Positions 35,061 to 46,875 of a stretch of DNA of 64,000 nt are shown here, one piece after another. The notes beneath the pieces are model-generated. The model did not search any database. It was not told the origin of the DNA and was given only the letters and a program-made list of their open reading frames with translations. Within the stretch, counting starts at the first letter, position 1, and every line of letters begins with the position of its first letter. Origin of the DNA: Azolla caroliniana (taxonomy: Eukaryota; Polypodiophyta). The stretch covers positions 12,276,001 through 12,340,000 of the forward strand of contig JBHGNT010000002.1 in assembly GCA_043228905.1 (NCBI GenBank). Direction: 5' to 3'. The translations under genes and the position numbers were made by a program.

Positions 35061-35789
35061 GCATATAATAAGATGCAGAAGTTTTGTTTGAGCAAATGTT
35101 TCTGAAGTTTCTGGAGAGTGAATTATACGTTTTAGAGCTACTTCTGTAACTTCATTTCCACTGAGAGTTATCTGTGCGTATGTATGAAGGGCCTATTTGG
35201 TCCAAATTCTTGTTAAGTGACCGGATTTTTTAGGTTACAAAGGCTAGTATCTGAAGAGTAGAGGAAGAGCATTTATTTCCTTGATAGTCCTAATGATTTG
35301 TAATATCACTTTCTCTGTTTCCATTGGAGATTGGGGAGGGAATATCTGAATTGTAGAGAGTAATTGTTTCTACTTGGTATACAATGAATGATAGTTATTA
35401 ATTGTTTCATGATTTTTATTCATGTAGATTTGAAAGTGCAGGTCGGGATTAAATGATGGCTTCAATTATTCCTTTGTGCATAATTGTGTATGTGATGGCA
35501 GGTGGATGTTATAATTCTTTAGTTTGTTGAGCTTGTTGGTTTGATTTGGTTTACAATTTGAACTGCTGCTTGGTGCATAAATAAATATATGCCTTTGGTC
35601 AAATTGAACGAATTGATCTAAGTAAACTGATTGGTGTGTTTAGAATATTCAACGTTCTAAACAACTCCGACCAAAATCAACAAAATAGAAGGCTTTGATT
35701 AATTTGAATATTAGCAAAACTTAATTTACACACCACACCCATTCGTTGTATTAACTGGAACTATCTTGTTAAGGAAGTTGTTGAAGAAG
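35061..35789. other. Intergenic region, 3' UTRs of CPN60A and the TPD1-like gene
   Basis: No further gene seen. AT-rich plant 3' flank; the two genes converge here. Confidence 0.6.
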
Positions 35790-36820
35790 CTAGCTATAGT
35801 ATTGTTGCATTCCAAAGAAAGCAACACCTATGAAGGGTGGTAACATTAAGAATAATGACAAATCCAGCATAGAAGAAGAAGAAGAAGATGATGATGATGA
35901 TGAAAGTATAGAGGAGCAGTTAAAGAATGTGGCATAGAGTGGGGTTGGGTTGGGCAGTGGTGGAGAATGTTGATAAATGAATGAGGTAGGTGGTGAGTAT
36001 GGGGAAAGATGGAGGCCATTAAGTAGAAGGCAGGTGGTGCCGTTGTCACCGTCGTCGATTGTGAGATAAGAGGGGTTGACGAGGCTTTGATCCCATTCGG
36101 AGGAGGCACAAGAGAGTATGATGTCGGTTGCATAGCAGGGGCATCTCACTTGTACACTCATGCTGCTGGCTGGGTGGTCGAACTGCAAGTCCCTTTGCTC
36201 TATCACAATAGAGGTTGCTGCGTCACACTCGGTTGTGGTGGCTGTAAGTTTAAGCACATTTAAACAACTACAAAATCAGAATACATACATACATACATAC
36301 ATACATACATACATACTTGGACATAACATGACCTTTCCTATTTACCTACCAACTGACACGGCCTCATGATATATACTATCTCCCATTAGAGCCCTCTAAT
36401 CCTACTTACTGGCTTATATCTACACAGACATTTAAGGTTTCCATTCGGCAGTCTTACCGAATTCCATCTTGATAAAATCTGACACACATGTACACTCTGT
36501 GGGTGTTCAGCACGTTTGGGAGGGCAAGGTCAAGGTCAAGGGCCATTCATTCATTATCAAAGTTAATGCGGCCCGTGCTATTAAAGAAATCAATAATTGA
36601 TGAAGTTTGTTGAACCCCCTATTTCATGTGATGCGTGGTGGTGTAAGAGAATTAGAAACACCAATAAATGAATCATGATGGGTGCATTAATCAGTAACTA
36701 GAGGTGAAGAATCATAGATCTAAGTAAGTACATACCTGCTGCACTCCTGATCATAGAATGAATGGTCACCATGGCTATGATGAGGAGAAGAACCCAGATT
36801 TGACCACAGAACATCACCAT
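35790..36820 (-). CDS. TPD1-like secreted cysteine-rich protein
   Basis: Two exons on the minus strand: 36820-36736 and 36241-35790, joined in phase 1 by a GT-AG intron, 178 aa. Exon 1 encodes MVMFCGQIWVLLLIIAMV, a clear signal peptide. Exon 2 has six cysteines in the TPD1 pattern: ECDAATSIVIEQ, VRCPCYATDIILSCAS, TTCLLLNG and FFNC. In Arabidopsis TPD1 is a small secreted ligand of the EMS1 receptor kinase that sets tapetum fate; relatives have wider roles. Unusual here: after the last cysteine there is a run of serines, then a hydrophobic tail (LDLSLFLMLPPFIGVAFFG), which would suit a GPI anchor or membrane tail, though part of it comes from TCT/TCA trinucleotide repeats. Assigned by motif pattern, not by search. 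Probably a living gene. Confidence 0.7.
36281..36317. repeat. (TACA)n microsatellite in the TPD1-like intron
   Basis: About nine TACA units at the acceptor end of the intron, some 40 bases from exon 2. Confidence 0.9.
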
Positions 36821-37630
36821 TTGCAATTAAATTAAGTAATCAATAACTTGATTCAATCAAGAATGGCCTTGTTCTTCTTTTCTCCTCTTTGATCCAAATA
36901 AAATAGAGGATAAAATTATGGCTAACCAACTTTTTGTTGACTTCTTTGGCAATCATTCGTTCCCCTTTGACTTGACCTGACTTAACGTTGCGCCCCCCCG
37001 CAAGTGATTGGTTGCTTCCTTTTTCCTTGACTCAGTAAATTAGATTACTTAGTTTTCTTTTATTATCTATTAAATACATAATGAAGGGATAGATAGAACA
37101 GAAATAGGAAACTTTCCTAAGGTTACTTAGTTCAACCACCCAAGCTCTGCCTTCCAAATGAAATACCCCCCCCCCCCCTATAGGCTATATGCTGTACTTA
37201 TGCCAAGGCCTATAGTTTTTCCAACGACACAAGCGATTGATAGTTAAATTCAGATACAATTATATTGTCAACATTTGTGCCCTAAGTAATAATTTGAGAC
37301 ATTTGTGGGCTATGAGTCTTGTGGTAAATTTGAAGTTCATTTCGTTAAGTGTGTCACATGCCAACATGTTTGATCCCTTCCTTTCTTTTTCAAGATAGAA
37401 AAGAATGGAGAGAGTAAGGGGTCATCATTCTTCAACCCATCCCATGATATCGCGATACAATGACTTGAGTTAGACGTGAGTTTGTTCAGTCATCTCCTTT
37501 GACCAATCAATTGTTTGTCTTGATATATACGGGGGTGGGAATCGGCCATCCACTTGCACTACTACTGACCACTCAGGGATATGATTCAACCAACAAGAAA
37601 AACAAAACAAAATGCAAAATAGAGACACAT
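36821..37630. other. Non-coding upstream flank of the TPD1-like gene
   Basis: No gene seen. It contains a poly-C tract near 37167-37178 and AT-rich promoter-like sequence. Confidence 0.5.
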
Positions 37631-37904
37631 GATACGTGGAAAACCCTAAAACGGGAAAAACCATGGGACCCTTAGGGCACCAAAGATTTCATTATGACAA
37701 AGTGTACAGGTGATTACAATGTCTCTAGATCACACTACAGATTTCCCAATCTCAATGCCACAACCTTGACACAAGCCTTGTCTCACATAGTGGACGGAAA
37801 CTAGCTTTGGTTTTCGGCCTTACGGTTGTGTCATGCCTTTCGGCCTTTTGGCTGACCCTTAGCCGGCTTTCAGCCGAACCTTCTCCCATGAGAAGGGACA
37901 CAAA
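37631..37904. repeat. Dispersed repeat fragment shared with the window start
   Basis: CGTGGAAAACCCTAAA and GGGAAAAACCATGGGA at about 37636-37666 match bases 14-47 of the window. GGCCTTTTGGCTGA-like C/G-rich words follow. No ORF of note. Confidence 0.45.
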
Positions 37905-38400
37905 TAACAATTGGCAACGAACCGAACCGCTAAACCGTGGTTTAAACGGTTTAACGGTTTTTTATTTTTTATTTTTAAAAAATTTTAAAAAATATTTTTA
38001 AACAATCTTTTCATTTTTAGACCTTATTCTCACATTTTAGGAACATCTTAAAAATTTTAAAAATTTTAAAAAACGAAATATTATAAATTAAATAACAAAT
38101 TAAAAATTTGACCTATGTTGAAAACTGAAACCGAACCACGAAACCACGGTTTTTACGGTTTAATGGTTTGAAAAATGTTTAATGGTTCGGTTTAACGGTT
38201 TCGTGGTTTGGTTTGGTTTAGTTCAGGTCTCAAAAAATTTAAACGGTTCGGTTCCAAATCCGAACCGTTGCCGATTGTTAGACACAAACACAACATGCCC
38301 AAGTCATCTCCATGACTTCATTACGATTCTTAAGTTCTTCTCCCATGAGGAGGGACGCAAACACAACATGTCCAAGTCATCTTCCTGGCTTCATTAAGAT
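37882..38400. repeat. About 72-bp tandem duplication interrupted by the MITE
   Basis: TTCTCCCATGAGAAGGGACAC (37882) continues after the MITE with AACACAACATGCCCAAGTCA. The same unit, TTCTCCCATGAGGAGGGACGC and AACACAACATGTCCAAGTCA, follows at about 38338. So a two-copy repeat existed before the MITE entered its first copy. Confidence 0.8.
37905..38280. mobile_element. hAT-type MITE, 376 bp
   Basis: The ends are inverted repeats: the left reads TAACAATTGGCAACG and the reverse complement of the right reads TAACAATCGGCAACG (14 of 15 identical). It is flanked by an exact 8-bp duplication GACACAAA (37897-37904 and 38281-38288), the hAT hallmark. The interior is AT-rich with repeated GGTTTAACGGTTT words and no coding capacity, so it needs a transposase from elsewhere. 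Confidence 0.9.
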
Positions 38401-39369
38401 TCTTACATTTTCTTGTTATTAATGGCTACAAATACTCCTCTTTATTCTTAAGATTTGAGTTCTTTGAAAAAGTTGTAGACTCAAAATTGGTGTGTGAGTC
38501 ATTGTTATAACTTCATCCTGCGTCACTAAATTTATCGCCAACTTTAGGGGAAAAAACTGAGATGACGAGGTAGAAAGTTGTTGTTGGAGTAGATGATCGT
38601 TATTCATTGGATTGTGTAGAGTAGACAATCGTGGTGAAGTTCATTCATTGGCACAAACTGTTGTCCACAATATCTTATAGAATGGCGACACATGTTTTTT
38701 ATGCATTGCTGAGCGAAGCATTTTGGATGATCTGGCAATTCTCTCTCCCTTGTTGGTTCTCTGTTAAGTAACAAGTTGGAAGTATATAGAATCAATCTCC
38801 CTATCTCACTTAAGGGAAGGATATATGGTTGGTCATTGACCTTCACATGATGTTTTTGGAATTGTGTTGGTTTCATTTCCATATAATTTATATGGTGCTG
38901 CCGATTAGACTTCTCTTAACTAATAGAAGGACATTCTTTTTGGGAGAAAAAACATTCAATTTTATGGTATGAAAATGCATGATGGGCAAGATTTTGTGGC
39001 AAGAGCAAATGATATACGAAAGATAATTGATGCCCTCAAAATCTATGGATTAATTGTTGGATTGCATGTTAACATTAACAAGCTTGACATGTTAACAAAT
39101 TTGTTAAGGGACTACATACCATGAATGTGGAAGCAAATTTACAACTTGTTAGAGACCCACTTACTCAACAAAGAATTCATTCGAATGATATGTGAGTCAT
39201 TTTTATTCAAGTTTCCTAGGCACATGTTTAGGAAATTTTTTTGGTTGAATAGATATGAATGGTGTAATCATAAGGTCTTTGGTGAAGGCCTATTGCTGGA
39301 GCCTACATTTTCTAAATAGTCCTTCAGACAATCATTATTTGATTGTCTACAACTTAGGGGTATCCCACT
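38401..39369 (+). other. Non-coding, possible copia gag remnant
   Basis: Mostly featureless. From about 38965 a frame reading MKMHDGQDFVARANDI, then a stop at 39122 and WKQIYNLLETHLL, has the feel of a UBN2-type copia gag (short helical, one stop), but no diagnostic motif is present. Confidence 0.25.
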
Positions 39370-39709
39370 TCAACCATATATTCTTTACCTGGAGTTCCTC
39401 TTAAGAATGTTCTTGTGTTGTGGTCATTTTGCACATTTCTCATTGTTATTTTGTAGGTTCTCACCTCATATTGAGGATCCCCATTAGTAGTGATGTAAGT
39501 GAGAGAGGGAGAGCTTCGACATCACCACTGATGGCTTCTTCAACCATATATTCTTTACCTAGTGTTCCTCTATGAATTTTCTTGTGTTGTGGTCATTTTG
39601 CACATTTCTCATTGTTATTTTGTAGGTTCTCACCTCATATTGAGGATTCCCATTAATAGTGATATAAGTGAAGAGAGGGAGAGCTCAGCATCACCACAGA
39701 TGGCTTGTT
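39370..39709. repeat. 170-bp tandem duplication
   Basis: TCAACCATATATTCTTTACCT starts at 39370 and 39540; the following 150 bases (TGTTGTGGTCATTTTGCACA in both) are about 90 percent alike. No ORF. Confidence 0.9.
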
Positions 39710-40828
39710 AGCTTTTCACGGTTGACCAAACATGGCCATTGACAAAACAACTACCATCTCTTCCTAGTGCCTTGTTTAGGCCAAAATGTTCATTGTAGAT
39801 CGCCTCATCATTATCATCTTCAGCAAAATCTCCAGGCTATGATAGTGAATAACAAAGTCATCATAATCATCGTCACTATCTTATTGAAGAATTTACAAAT
39901 GACAATTACTGAAATGTAGAGAATAAGTCATAATGAACATCTAGAGCTATGGTATGGCCAAGACAAGGTGAGTTGTGATCGAAGAGAACCACAAAAAGTA
40001 TACATTTTGTTTTGGGTGTTGGAAAAAATTATGTTAATTATCAAGTTGTGTGTTTTCGTCCATTAACATGTGTTTGTGGTTTTGTTTTTGTGGCAGTCTT
40101 ATGTCAAGCCCTCCATCTTCTTTATAAAACAGTAACAATAATTCAACAGAAATAAACAAATCACAGATGATAGGCTTAATATTCCATAGTGAATGAGAAC
40201 AAACCCAACAAGGTCTGTTAGCTCAGAAGTTTATAACAAAGAAAAAATCATTGAGAAACACAACGATAAAGATGCGTTTAAAACCGATTGTCTAATTTCT
40301 CATGTATTAATCATCTTACCACAGAACTTATTTATCTTTAGTATACTTTTCATGTTTTTCATCGTAATCACTAATTCTCTCCCATCACTACCTACTGACA
40401 ATATTCATATTCGAGCACCACAAATATACACAAAGCATGTTTTCTGTAGTGCATTGTATGGTTTGTAAGTTGAAAAATTGTTTCTCAACGCTAGCAGAAT
40501 GGAGGACTCCCATCATTTATGTCTTTGACAATTCAGAGCTTATTCAAAGTAACACATATATGGGATCTTGCACCATTTAGATCATGGAAACTTGCTTCAT
40601 ACATTTTTCTACTTGAAACATTTGGTTAAACTTCTCATCGACGATATTTGTTTCTTTGTTCATATATATATACATGCACTTCATTAAACATATGCAATAC
40701 AACACTTCAATCATGATACTCAAAACATATGCAGTACAATAAATATCATAAAACATTTGTCATGCCAGGTTCTACAATTTTAAATAAGGTTCATACATAT
40801 GTTGGTGCTGTTCACACCAAATTCACAA
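39710..40828. other. Non-coding, nothing recognised
   Basis: AT-rich sequence with short chance frames only; I see no gene, RNA or repeat boundary. Confidence 0.5.
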
Positions 40829-40996
40829 ATTCTGCCCCTTTTTGAAAATATGTGACTATGGAGATAGAATTCCAGCAAAGTATGAACACTTCTGTGATAT
40901 TAACAGCCACAAATTCTGCCCCTTTTTGAAAATATGTGACTAGGGAGATAGAATTCCAGCAAAGTATGAACACTTCTGTGATATTAACAGCTGCCA
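40829..40996. repeat. 84-bp tandem duplication
   Basis: ATTCTGCCCCTTTTTGAAAA starts at 40829 and 40913 with nearly identical units; one G/T difference is obvious (GACTATGG versus GACTAGGG). Confidence 0.95.
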
Positions 40997-41180
40997 ACAC
41001 CAGAAACTTTGAACATGTGATGTCAAATATGCATCACGCCCAACACGACGAACATAGGTGAATGGAGTGTTTTTAATACCAGTACAGAATACAGGATAAC
41101 CAATATATAAACTTACCCATTTGAGTATTATAATTCTCTTTTATCCTTCTATAGAGTATTCCAAAAAGATTTCTCCATGT

Positions 41181-41800
41181 TCACAATGCCATTTCTGCTT
41201 GTAATGCTGCAAGTTCTTCCTCTTCAGTGGGTTTGTTAGGCCTTTGAGGAATTCTAGAGGGAACTGAAGGCAGTGTGGGAGCACTAATTGCTGGCTGAAG
41301 TAATTGCTCCTCTAGGTTTGCGCCCTCTTAAGTCTTCCAACTCAGCCTCCAGTTCATCCTAATTTCATACAAATATACTTCTTAAAGCCATTTCTCACTA
41401 AACTTTTAGTAGCTTTCATTTTTTATTTTTTCTTTATTATAAATCTGTTAAGAAGACTTTGCCTCACACTTGTCTCATGTCGCAGTCGAAATACTTTCTC
41501 TCAAGCTACTTCTACATTAATCTTAAATTTAGGGATTCACGTGGCAGTTAACCAATCGAAACTTCCTTTATTTATGTAGAAATTGGAACTTTCTAATTTA
41601 AGATTTTTTCCCACTCATTTTCTGTAGTACTAACATTTAGTCCTTGCAAACAAAGAAAACAAGAAAAGTCATCATACTCATTTGCATGACCTCATCAAAG
41701 TCTGCAACAACACCAATAGGTGTTGCCAATGCCTCCTGAATTTGCTTCACGGTCTCTGTTTGTTCATTTATCTGATCCATGGTTTTCTCCACATCATCAA
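41181..41800 (-). pseudogene. SNF7: SNF7/VPS32 (ESCRT-III) last two exons, frameshifted
   Basis: Penultimate exon 41800-41691 reads DDVEKTMDQINEQTETVKQI and then TPIGVVADFDE; a GT donor follows. The last exon 41358-41181 follows an AG acceptor and reads DELEAELEDL, then after one extra base (near 41329-41332) LEEQLLQPAISAP and EEEELAALQAEMAL before TGA. This is the conserved C-terminal half of plant SNF7, the filament-forming subunit of ESCRT-III that drives membrane scission in multivesicular bodies; the end includes the MIM region for VPS4. All upstream exons are absent: copia sequence begins within a few bases of the 5' edge. The single-base insertion plus truncation make it a pseudogene fragment, unless the base is an assembly error. 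Confidence 0.85.
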
Positions 41801-41803
41801 TAT

Positions 41804-42340
41804 ATATGGCTAATCCTGGTAGATCTCATTGGGAGGCAATCAAAACTATCTTGAGATATTTGAAAGGAACCAAAGGTAAATGCACTATCTCCTACAATGG
41901 CTGAATATATGTCAGCAGCAGAGACTTCCAGAGAAGCCATTTGTTAGCCCGCTTGTGCAATGAGTTTGGGATGCCTGAAAAAGCATCTGTTCTTCGATGT
42001 GATAGCCAGAGTGCCATATGTTTGGCAAAGAATGCAATGTTTCATGCTTGCACAAAGCATATTGATGTGAGATACCACTTCATCGGAGAAGTCTAGAGGA
42101 TGGCCTAATCACATTGATCAAGGTGAATACTCCATAGAATCCTCTAGATGATCTCACAAAGTGTCTACCCAAGGCACAACGTTCGCTATGTATAGGGATG
42201 GTGAGAGTTATTTAACTTAAAGGAGATAAAGGCCCGAAGGACTCTCCCTTTTTGTATATTTTGACCCTTCAATGTGAAAGCTCCCTTCGAGAGCTATCTA
42301 GACATATCTTTACTATATTTTTGGCCTTAATTTGGGGGGT
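41804..42340 (+). pseudogene. pol: Copia RNase H 3' fragment
   Basis: It begins at MANPGRSHWEAIKTILRYLK, the usual start of copia RNase H, and continues with YVSSRDFQR-like positions, CDSQSAICLAKN and TKHIDVRYHFI to about 42095, with several stops. A purine tract TTTGGGGGG at 42331-42339 may be the polypurine tract before an LTR starting TGTAGG. RT and everything upstream are missing. Confidence 0.75.
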
Positions 42341-42775
42341 TGTAGGCATTTACATTAGCTTTATAACTTTTGGTCATTGGCCGTGTGTGAACATGCCCAA
42401 ATGACCTAAAAATTATTTATCAATAAGAATTGGTCCCAAATCTCTCACAATGAGATAGGGACTTTTAATGGCTACGGTTTCTACTTTCTCTCTCCTCACA
42501 CAATAGATAAAGTATGTTAAATACGTTAAATACTTAGAATACGTGTAGAATACTTGTAAAATACGTTAAATACTTCTTAAAATTCAAAGTTTTTTTTTTC
42601 AAAAATAAGGAAATATGTTTTGAAATGATAAATACTTGTTAAATATGTAGAATACGTCAAATTTTTAGAATATGTAGAATACGTCAAATTTTAAAAAACG
42701 GTAGTTCTAAAATGTAGAATACTTCAGAGTATTCTAAAACGTACTCTAAACATAGAATACGCGTTTTTTAACAAC
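42341..42775. other. AT-rich non-coding, possible LTR remnant
   Basis: No gene. The stretch 42500-42760 is dense in the words AATACGT, GTTAAATAC and GTAGAATAC in varied order, a degenerate repeat without clear ends. Confidence 0.4.
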
Positions 42776-44926
42776 TATGCCTATATATTCTCTTCATATA
42801 ATATATATATATATATATATTGTTATCATCGTTCTCTCTCTCTCTCTCTCTCTCTCTCCCCCCTTCTCCTAAGAGTTCTACACCCCTCTTAGTACTAATC
42901 CTCATCTTTTAGTACTACTTCCCTCTCTGTTTTAGTACTATTCATGACAATTTGAACTGATTTTTCCTTCCTTCTATCTTCTTACTTATCCCTCCATTCT
43001 CTAATACTATGGCAACTATTAGCTCTCAAGAATATCAATCCGTTTTCTCAGAGTTGCAATGCTTGAAAGAGAAGTTTCTCGCATTGGAACAAGAAAATCA
43101 ACGGCTGTTGGGGGATCTTCAACAAATCTCCTTAGAAAAGCAGCAAATGCAACAACAACATGGGGAACTAGCGTTACACGTGCAACAACTTGATGCAACC
43201 ATTGTAGCATTGCAATAACAAGGACCAAGTACGCAAGGGATTCATAAAGAATCCAAGATCAGTCTTCCTATGAAATTCGATGGAACACAATCACAGTTCA
43301 CGGGATTCCTTAATTAGGTATGATTAGTCATTCAAATGCATCCTTCCCGATATCCTACCGATGCATTAGGAGTGGGTCTAGTAGGCACATTGCTAAGTGG
43401 CTCAGCTTTGGCATGGTTCGGTCCGTTGTTAGAAAAGGAATCTCCATTACTAAATAATTTGGAGGAGTTTATAAGCGAGTTTAAAGCTTGTTTTGGAGAT
43501 ACTGATAACATAAAGACTGCAATCAACAAAATCTGATAATTACGTCAAGGTGATCATCCAGCCTCCGCATATGCTGCATATTTCTGTCTACTTGCCTCCG
43601 ATATCCCCTGGGATGATCAAACATTAATGGAACAATTTCGATAACGGCCTACGAAATGATGTCAAAGACTTACTCATGACTTTCCCCGAAGAACCAAAAT
43701 TGTTCATAGAGGCAATCAGTCGAGCGATAAGATGCGATAACCAGCTTTTCGAGCGATGTTCGGAACGCTAATTACAAATGCCAAGGACCAGGTCGGAGCC
43801 CACATACGCCTCAGTCGCAAAAAAACCATTTGCAAGGGAGTCATACAATGCATCTTCGGAAAATACTCCAACACTGATGGAAATCGACACCACACGTCGT
43901 CGTGGTCCATTGTCGGAAGAAGAAAAGCAATGACGCTGAGCACATTGCAATAAACTATCCACATAGGCCAAGAAGATAGGTAAATCAAGTAGTAGGTTGT
44001 ACTAAACCCGAGTTTATTTCATTAGAAATTTCTGATCATTCTAATAGTACTAATAGCCCAACTCTATCTAACAAATTTGAAGTCCTTAGTCAATTAGAAG
44101 AAGAGGTAAACAACTAAGTCCAGCCAAAATAGGAACCGTTTGGTTGGACAACCCTAGATCTGTGCAACCCATTAGTGGTTCCATTCCATCTAAGCAAGTT
44201 AGCAATGTGTTCTTAGCTCAAGTAATGGTTAGTACTAAAAGTACTCCTCTAGTACATGTCTTAGCACTCTTAGATTCCGGAGCCAACTCTTGCTTCATGG
44301 ATAGGAATTTTACCCAAGCTCATCAGATATCCCTAAGAAAACTTTCTTGGCCCAATATCTGTAGTAGTTATTGATGGTCGGCCCATTGCTTCCGGAAATA
44401 TCTTAGAAGAGTCAGAGCCAATTCAAATTGTCCTAGATAATTTGGTGTGTGTAGTATCATTTAATATAATTAGTAGTCCAGATCACCCAATTGTCTTGGG
44501 GTTACCATAGTTCGAATTACATAACCCAGACATAGATCGAAGAACAAGAGAAGTCCGGTATCGACAAACCCAAGGACCTACTCATAGGATTGCAACTATT
44601 TCGCTACATCAATTGCGTGAGGAAGGACGCAAGGAAGCAATGTTTGTCATCATAGTATCAGTAAAACCTTCCAACACCACTAGAGAGGAATCCACAGATT
44701 AACTTCCAGAGAAGTATCGTCATTATGCCGACGTGTTTGGTAAGGTACAAGGCAATACGCTTCCTCACCACCAACCGTATGATTGTCCCATTGATTTACA
44801 ACTAGGAAAAGAGCCACCATGGGGACCGATGTACAACTTGTCACCAACCGAGCTAGAAGTCCTTCGAGCCAACATAGATGAGAATTTGGCAAATGGTTTC
44901 ATTCGACATTCGAAACCTCCAGCCGG
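42776..44926 (+). mobile_element. Chromovirus 4, 5' portion (leader, gag, protease, RT start)
   Basis: An AT microsatellite and a CT run (42836-42858) lead into the AGTACTA-rich leader, gag from 43009, a protease with LALLDSGANSCFMD at about 44258-44300, and the approach to RT (YDCPIDLQLGKEPPW, NGFIRHSKPPAG). It ends exactly where a copia LTR begins at 44927. Same family as the elements at 522-1775 and 18961-29110. Confidence 0.8.
43009..43745 (+). pseudogene. gag: Chromovirus 4 gag, decayed
   Basis: MATISSQEYQSVFSELQ opens a coiled-coil N-part; a TAA at 43216-43218 stops it. The capsid part resumes with KFDGTQSQFTGFLN, two stops, MHPSRYPTDALGVGLVG and ALAWFGPLLEKESP to about 43536, then further stops. 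Gag would form the particle shell; this copy cannot. Confidence 0.85.
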
Positions 44927-45112
44927 TGTTGAATACGGGCTTCTAATGGACGTATTCACATTATCTCCTTTTGTACATACTAGGCTTAGGCTATTTATGT
45001 AAATAGTGAGAAGGGCAGTTGTCCTAAGCCAGTCAGTATATAAACTGACTTTATAACCTAGTTAGGTGTTGGTTGCGTTAAGTTGTAATACACTCTTGAC
45101 ATTGTGCCTAAT

Positions 45113-45153
<41 letters not shown>

Positions 45154-45274
45154 CGTACTAGTTGGTTTCTTTTCTGTCTTCGATGCCATCAAAACTATGA
45201 ACTTGCATCCATTTACGATCTTATCCTAGAAGTGTGTTGATCTTGTTCCGCATTAGATGACGGTGTACCCAACA
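44927..45274 (+). mobile_element. 5' LTR of the outer copia element
   Basis: It starts TGTTGAATACGGG and ends TACCCAACA, 348 bp, with a TATA-like CAGTATATAAAC (about 45033-45044) and a CT microsatellite (45114-45151). It interrupts chromovirus 4 RT coding. The primer site TGGTATCAAAGC at 45277-45288 follows two bases later, complementary to the initiator-Met tRNA end. Confidence 0.85.
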
Positions 45275-45752
45275 TATGGTATCAAAGCGATGTTTGTTTG
45301 ATTCCACTGCCGCCATCTATTTGACCTCCATCGACAACTCTTCTCCTGTACACCTTGAAGACCTCAATTGGCAACTCCTCTTGAAATCACATCTGACAAA
45401 GAGAAACAACCCCAATTTGTGTTTCATTCAGTTGAACGACACTCGGGAGGACCAGTTGGATCCGTCCCTCTCATCGTTGCAGTTACATGAAACAGGATGA
45501 TCGGCCTGGTGAATCGCACATAATTAGTGTTGAGAAATCTTGGAAAAATCGACATTTAAAATCGAACAATCAAATCCGGGTTCAATTTGACTAAGTCAGT
45601 TGATTGTAGTCACTCCGAACAGGATTCATCTATATTCAAAACCGACACGACTTGTGTCCAACTCCAGTTAGAACAACATCGAGTGAGTCTGGCTGCTACA
45701 CTCCACCACAGTTCGTAGCTAACTCCAGACAAAGTCTATTAAACCAACACAT

Positions 45753-46370
45753 ATGACATCAACATCTGGCTCATCAGAGATGAGTCTAAGGAAGTTCGAC
45801 GGATCGTACTTCAACTTTTGGAAGGAGCAGATGTAGGACTATTTAATAGTCAAGGGGCAAATTGACCCCATTGAGAATGAAGACCCTCTAGAAGGATACA
45901 AACCGCTTGAATCGGAAAAGCTCGACAAAATCGTTCGAGCCACCATTCGGATGCACCTATCGGAGTTTGTGTACTTCACGGTGCAATCGTGTTCGACTGC
46001 CTTCCAACTATGGAAGACACATTCAGACACTTACAAAAAGAAGGTCGCCGCCACCAAGATATACCTGATTCGGCGCCTTTATAACCTTCGAATGAAAGAG
46101 TCTGACTCAGTCCACGCACACCTGAACAAGTACGAAAGCTTAAGCTCCCAAAATTATCGAGGATGAACTAAAAGCAATGCTGCTCATGAGTAGTCTCCCT
46201 CCTTCATGGGAAACTTTCGTTACAACCATGTGCAATGTGTCGGCAACTGCCATCAAGTACTCCTCAATCACGAGTGCAATTCTAACTGAAGCAGCTCGGA
46301 GAAAATCGTTTGCCAACGATTCAGACAACAACGCTTATGTAGTACAAGGTTCGACCGATTGATCGAATAG
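45753..46370 (+). pseudogene. gag: Outer copia gag, split by the gypsy insertion
   Basis: Reading from the ATG at 45753: KFDGSYFNFWKEQM, a stop, then IVKGQIDPIE, FQLWKTHSDTYKKK and LRMKESDSVHAHLNKYESL, a frameshift near 46140, then LLMSSLPPSWETFVTTMC and ITSAILTEAARRKSF. This is the UBN2-type copia gag. The coding continues on the far side of the nested gypsy element at about 60356 with its zinc knuckle (CNYCMKPGHIKADC), proving that the two halves were once one gene. Confidence 0.85.
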
Positions 46371-46400
46371 CCGTGGAAGAAGTTCCTCACGACAACCGAA

Positions 46401-46405
46401 CAATC
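46401..46405 (+). repeat. Target site duplication CAATC (left) of Tat-like copy 2
   Basis: CAATC directly precedes the 5' LTR at 46406 and recurs at 60317-60321 after the 3' LTR. Confidence 0.9.
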
Positions 46406-46875
46406 TGTTGACCAACAAAGACTTAAAAGCCGGATAAAGTCCAGAATGGGAAAGGGATAATTATTTTAGAACCAGGAGTTGTCATCTATAATTATTATAT
46501 TTTGAGAAGCGAACGGACGGACCCGGAATCTCCGGATCCGGACCGGTTCGCGGCCGGTTGCCGATTGGCACCGGTTCCTAACATAGAGCCGATGACCTAT
46601 AAAAGGACCCAATTAGATTGTAATCAGAGAGTGGTTAATTAATGAAAGTGTTGTTCTACATCTTGTTTAATCTTTGAAGCTTTAGTTAATTACCGTTCTG
46701 TGCTTAATAGAATCTATCTTACGTGTGTATTACGATCATTAACCACGCTGGTTAGTAGCCGATTAGGAATACATTTGTATCACGGTCTACGCCTACCCCA
46801 CTTGCACCACCCCTTTGGTGAAGTGTCCTAGAGGGACACCCTGTGTTAGGGCTAGTCCTGCCCCAAGGAGTAACA
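46406..46875 (+). mobile_element. 5' LTR of Tat-like copy 2
   Basis: It ends AAGGAGTAACA. TGGCGACC, a plausible start of the tRNA primer site, begins at 46883; the donor tRNA is not assigned. Aligns throughout with 59851-60316 with small indels, indicating an old insertion. Confidence 0.9.

Noticed and set aside
45276-45500. Short ORF after the copia primer site
   Set aside because: It is untranslated leader between the primer site and gag; no motif and no counterpart in other copies.
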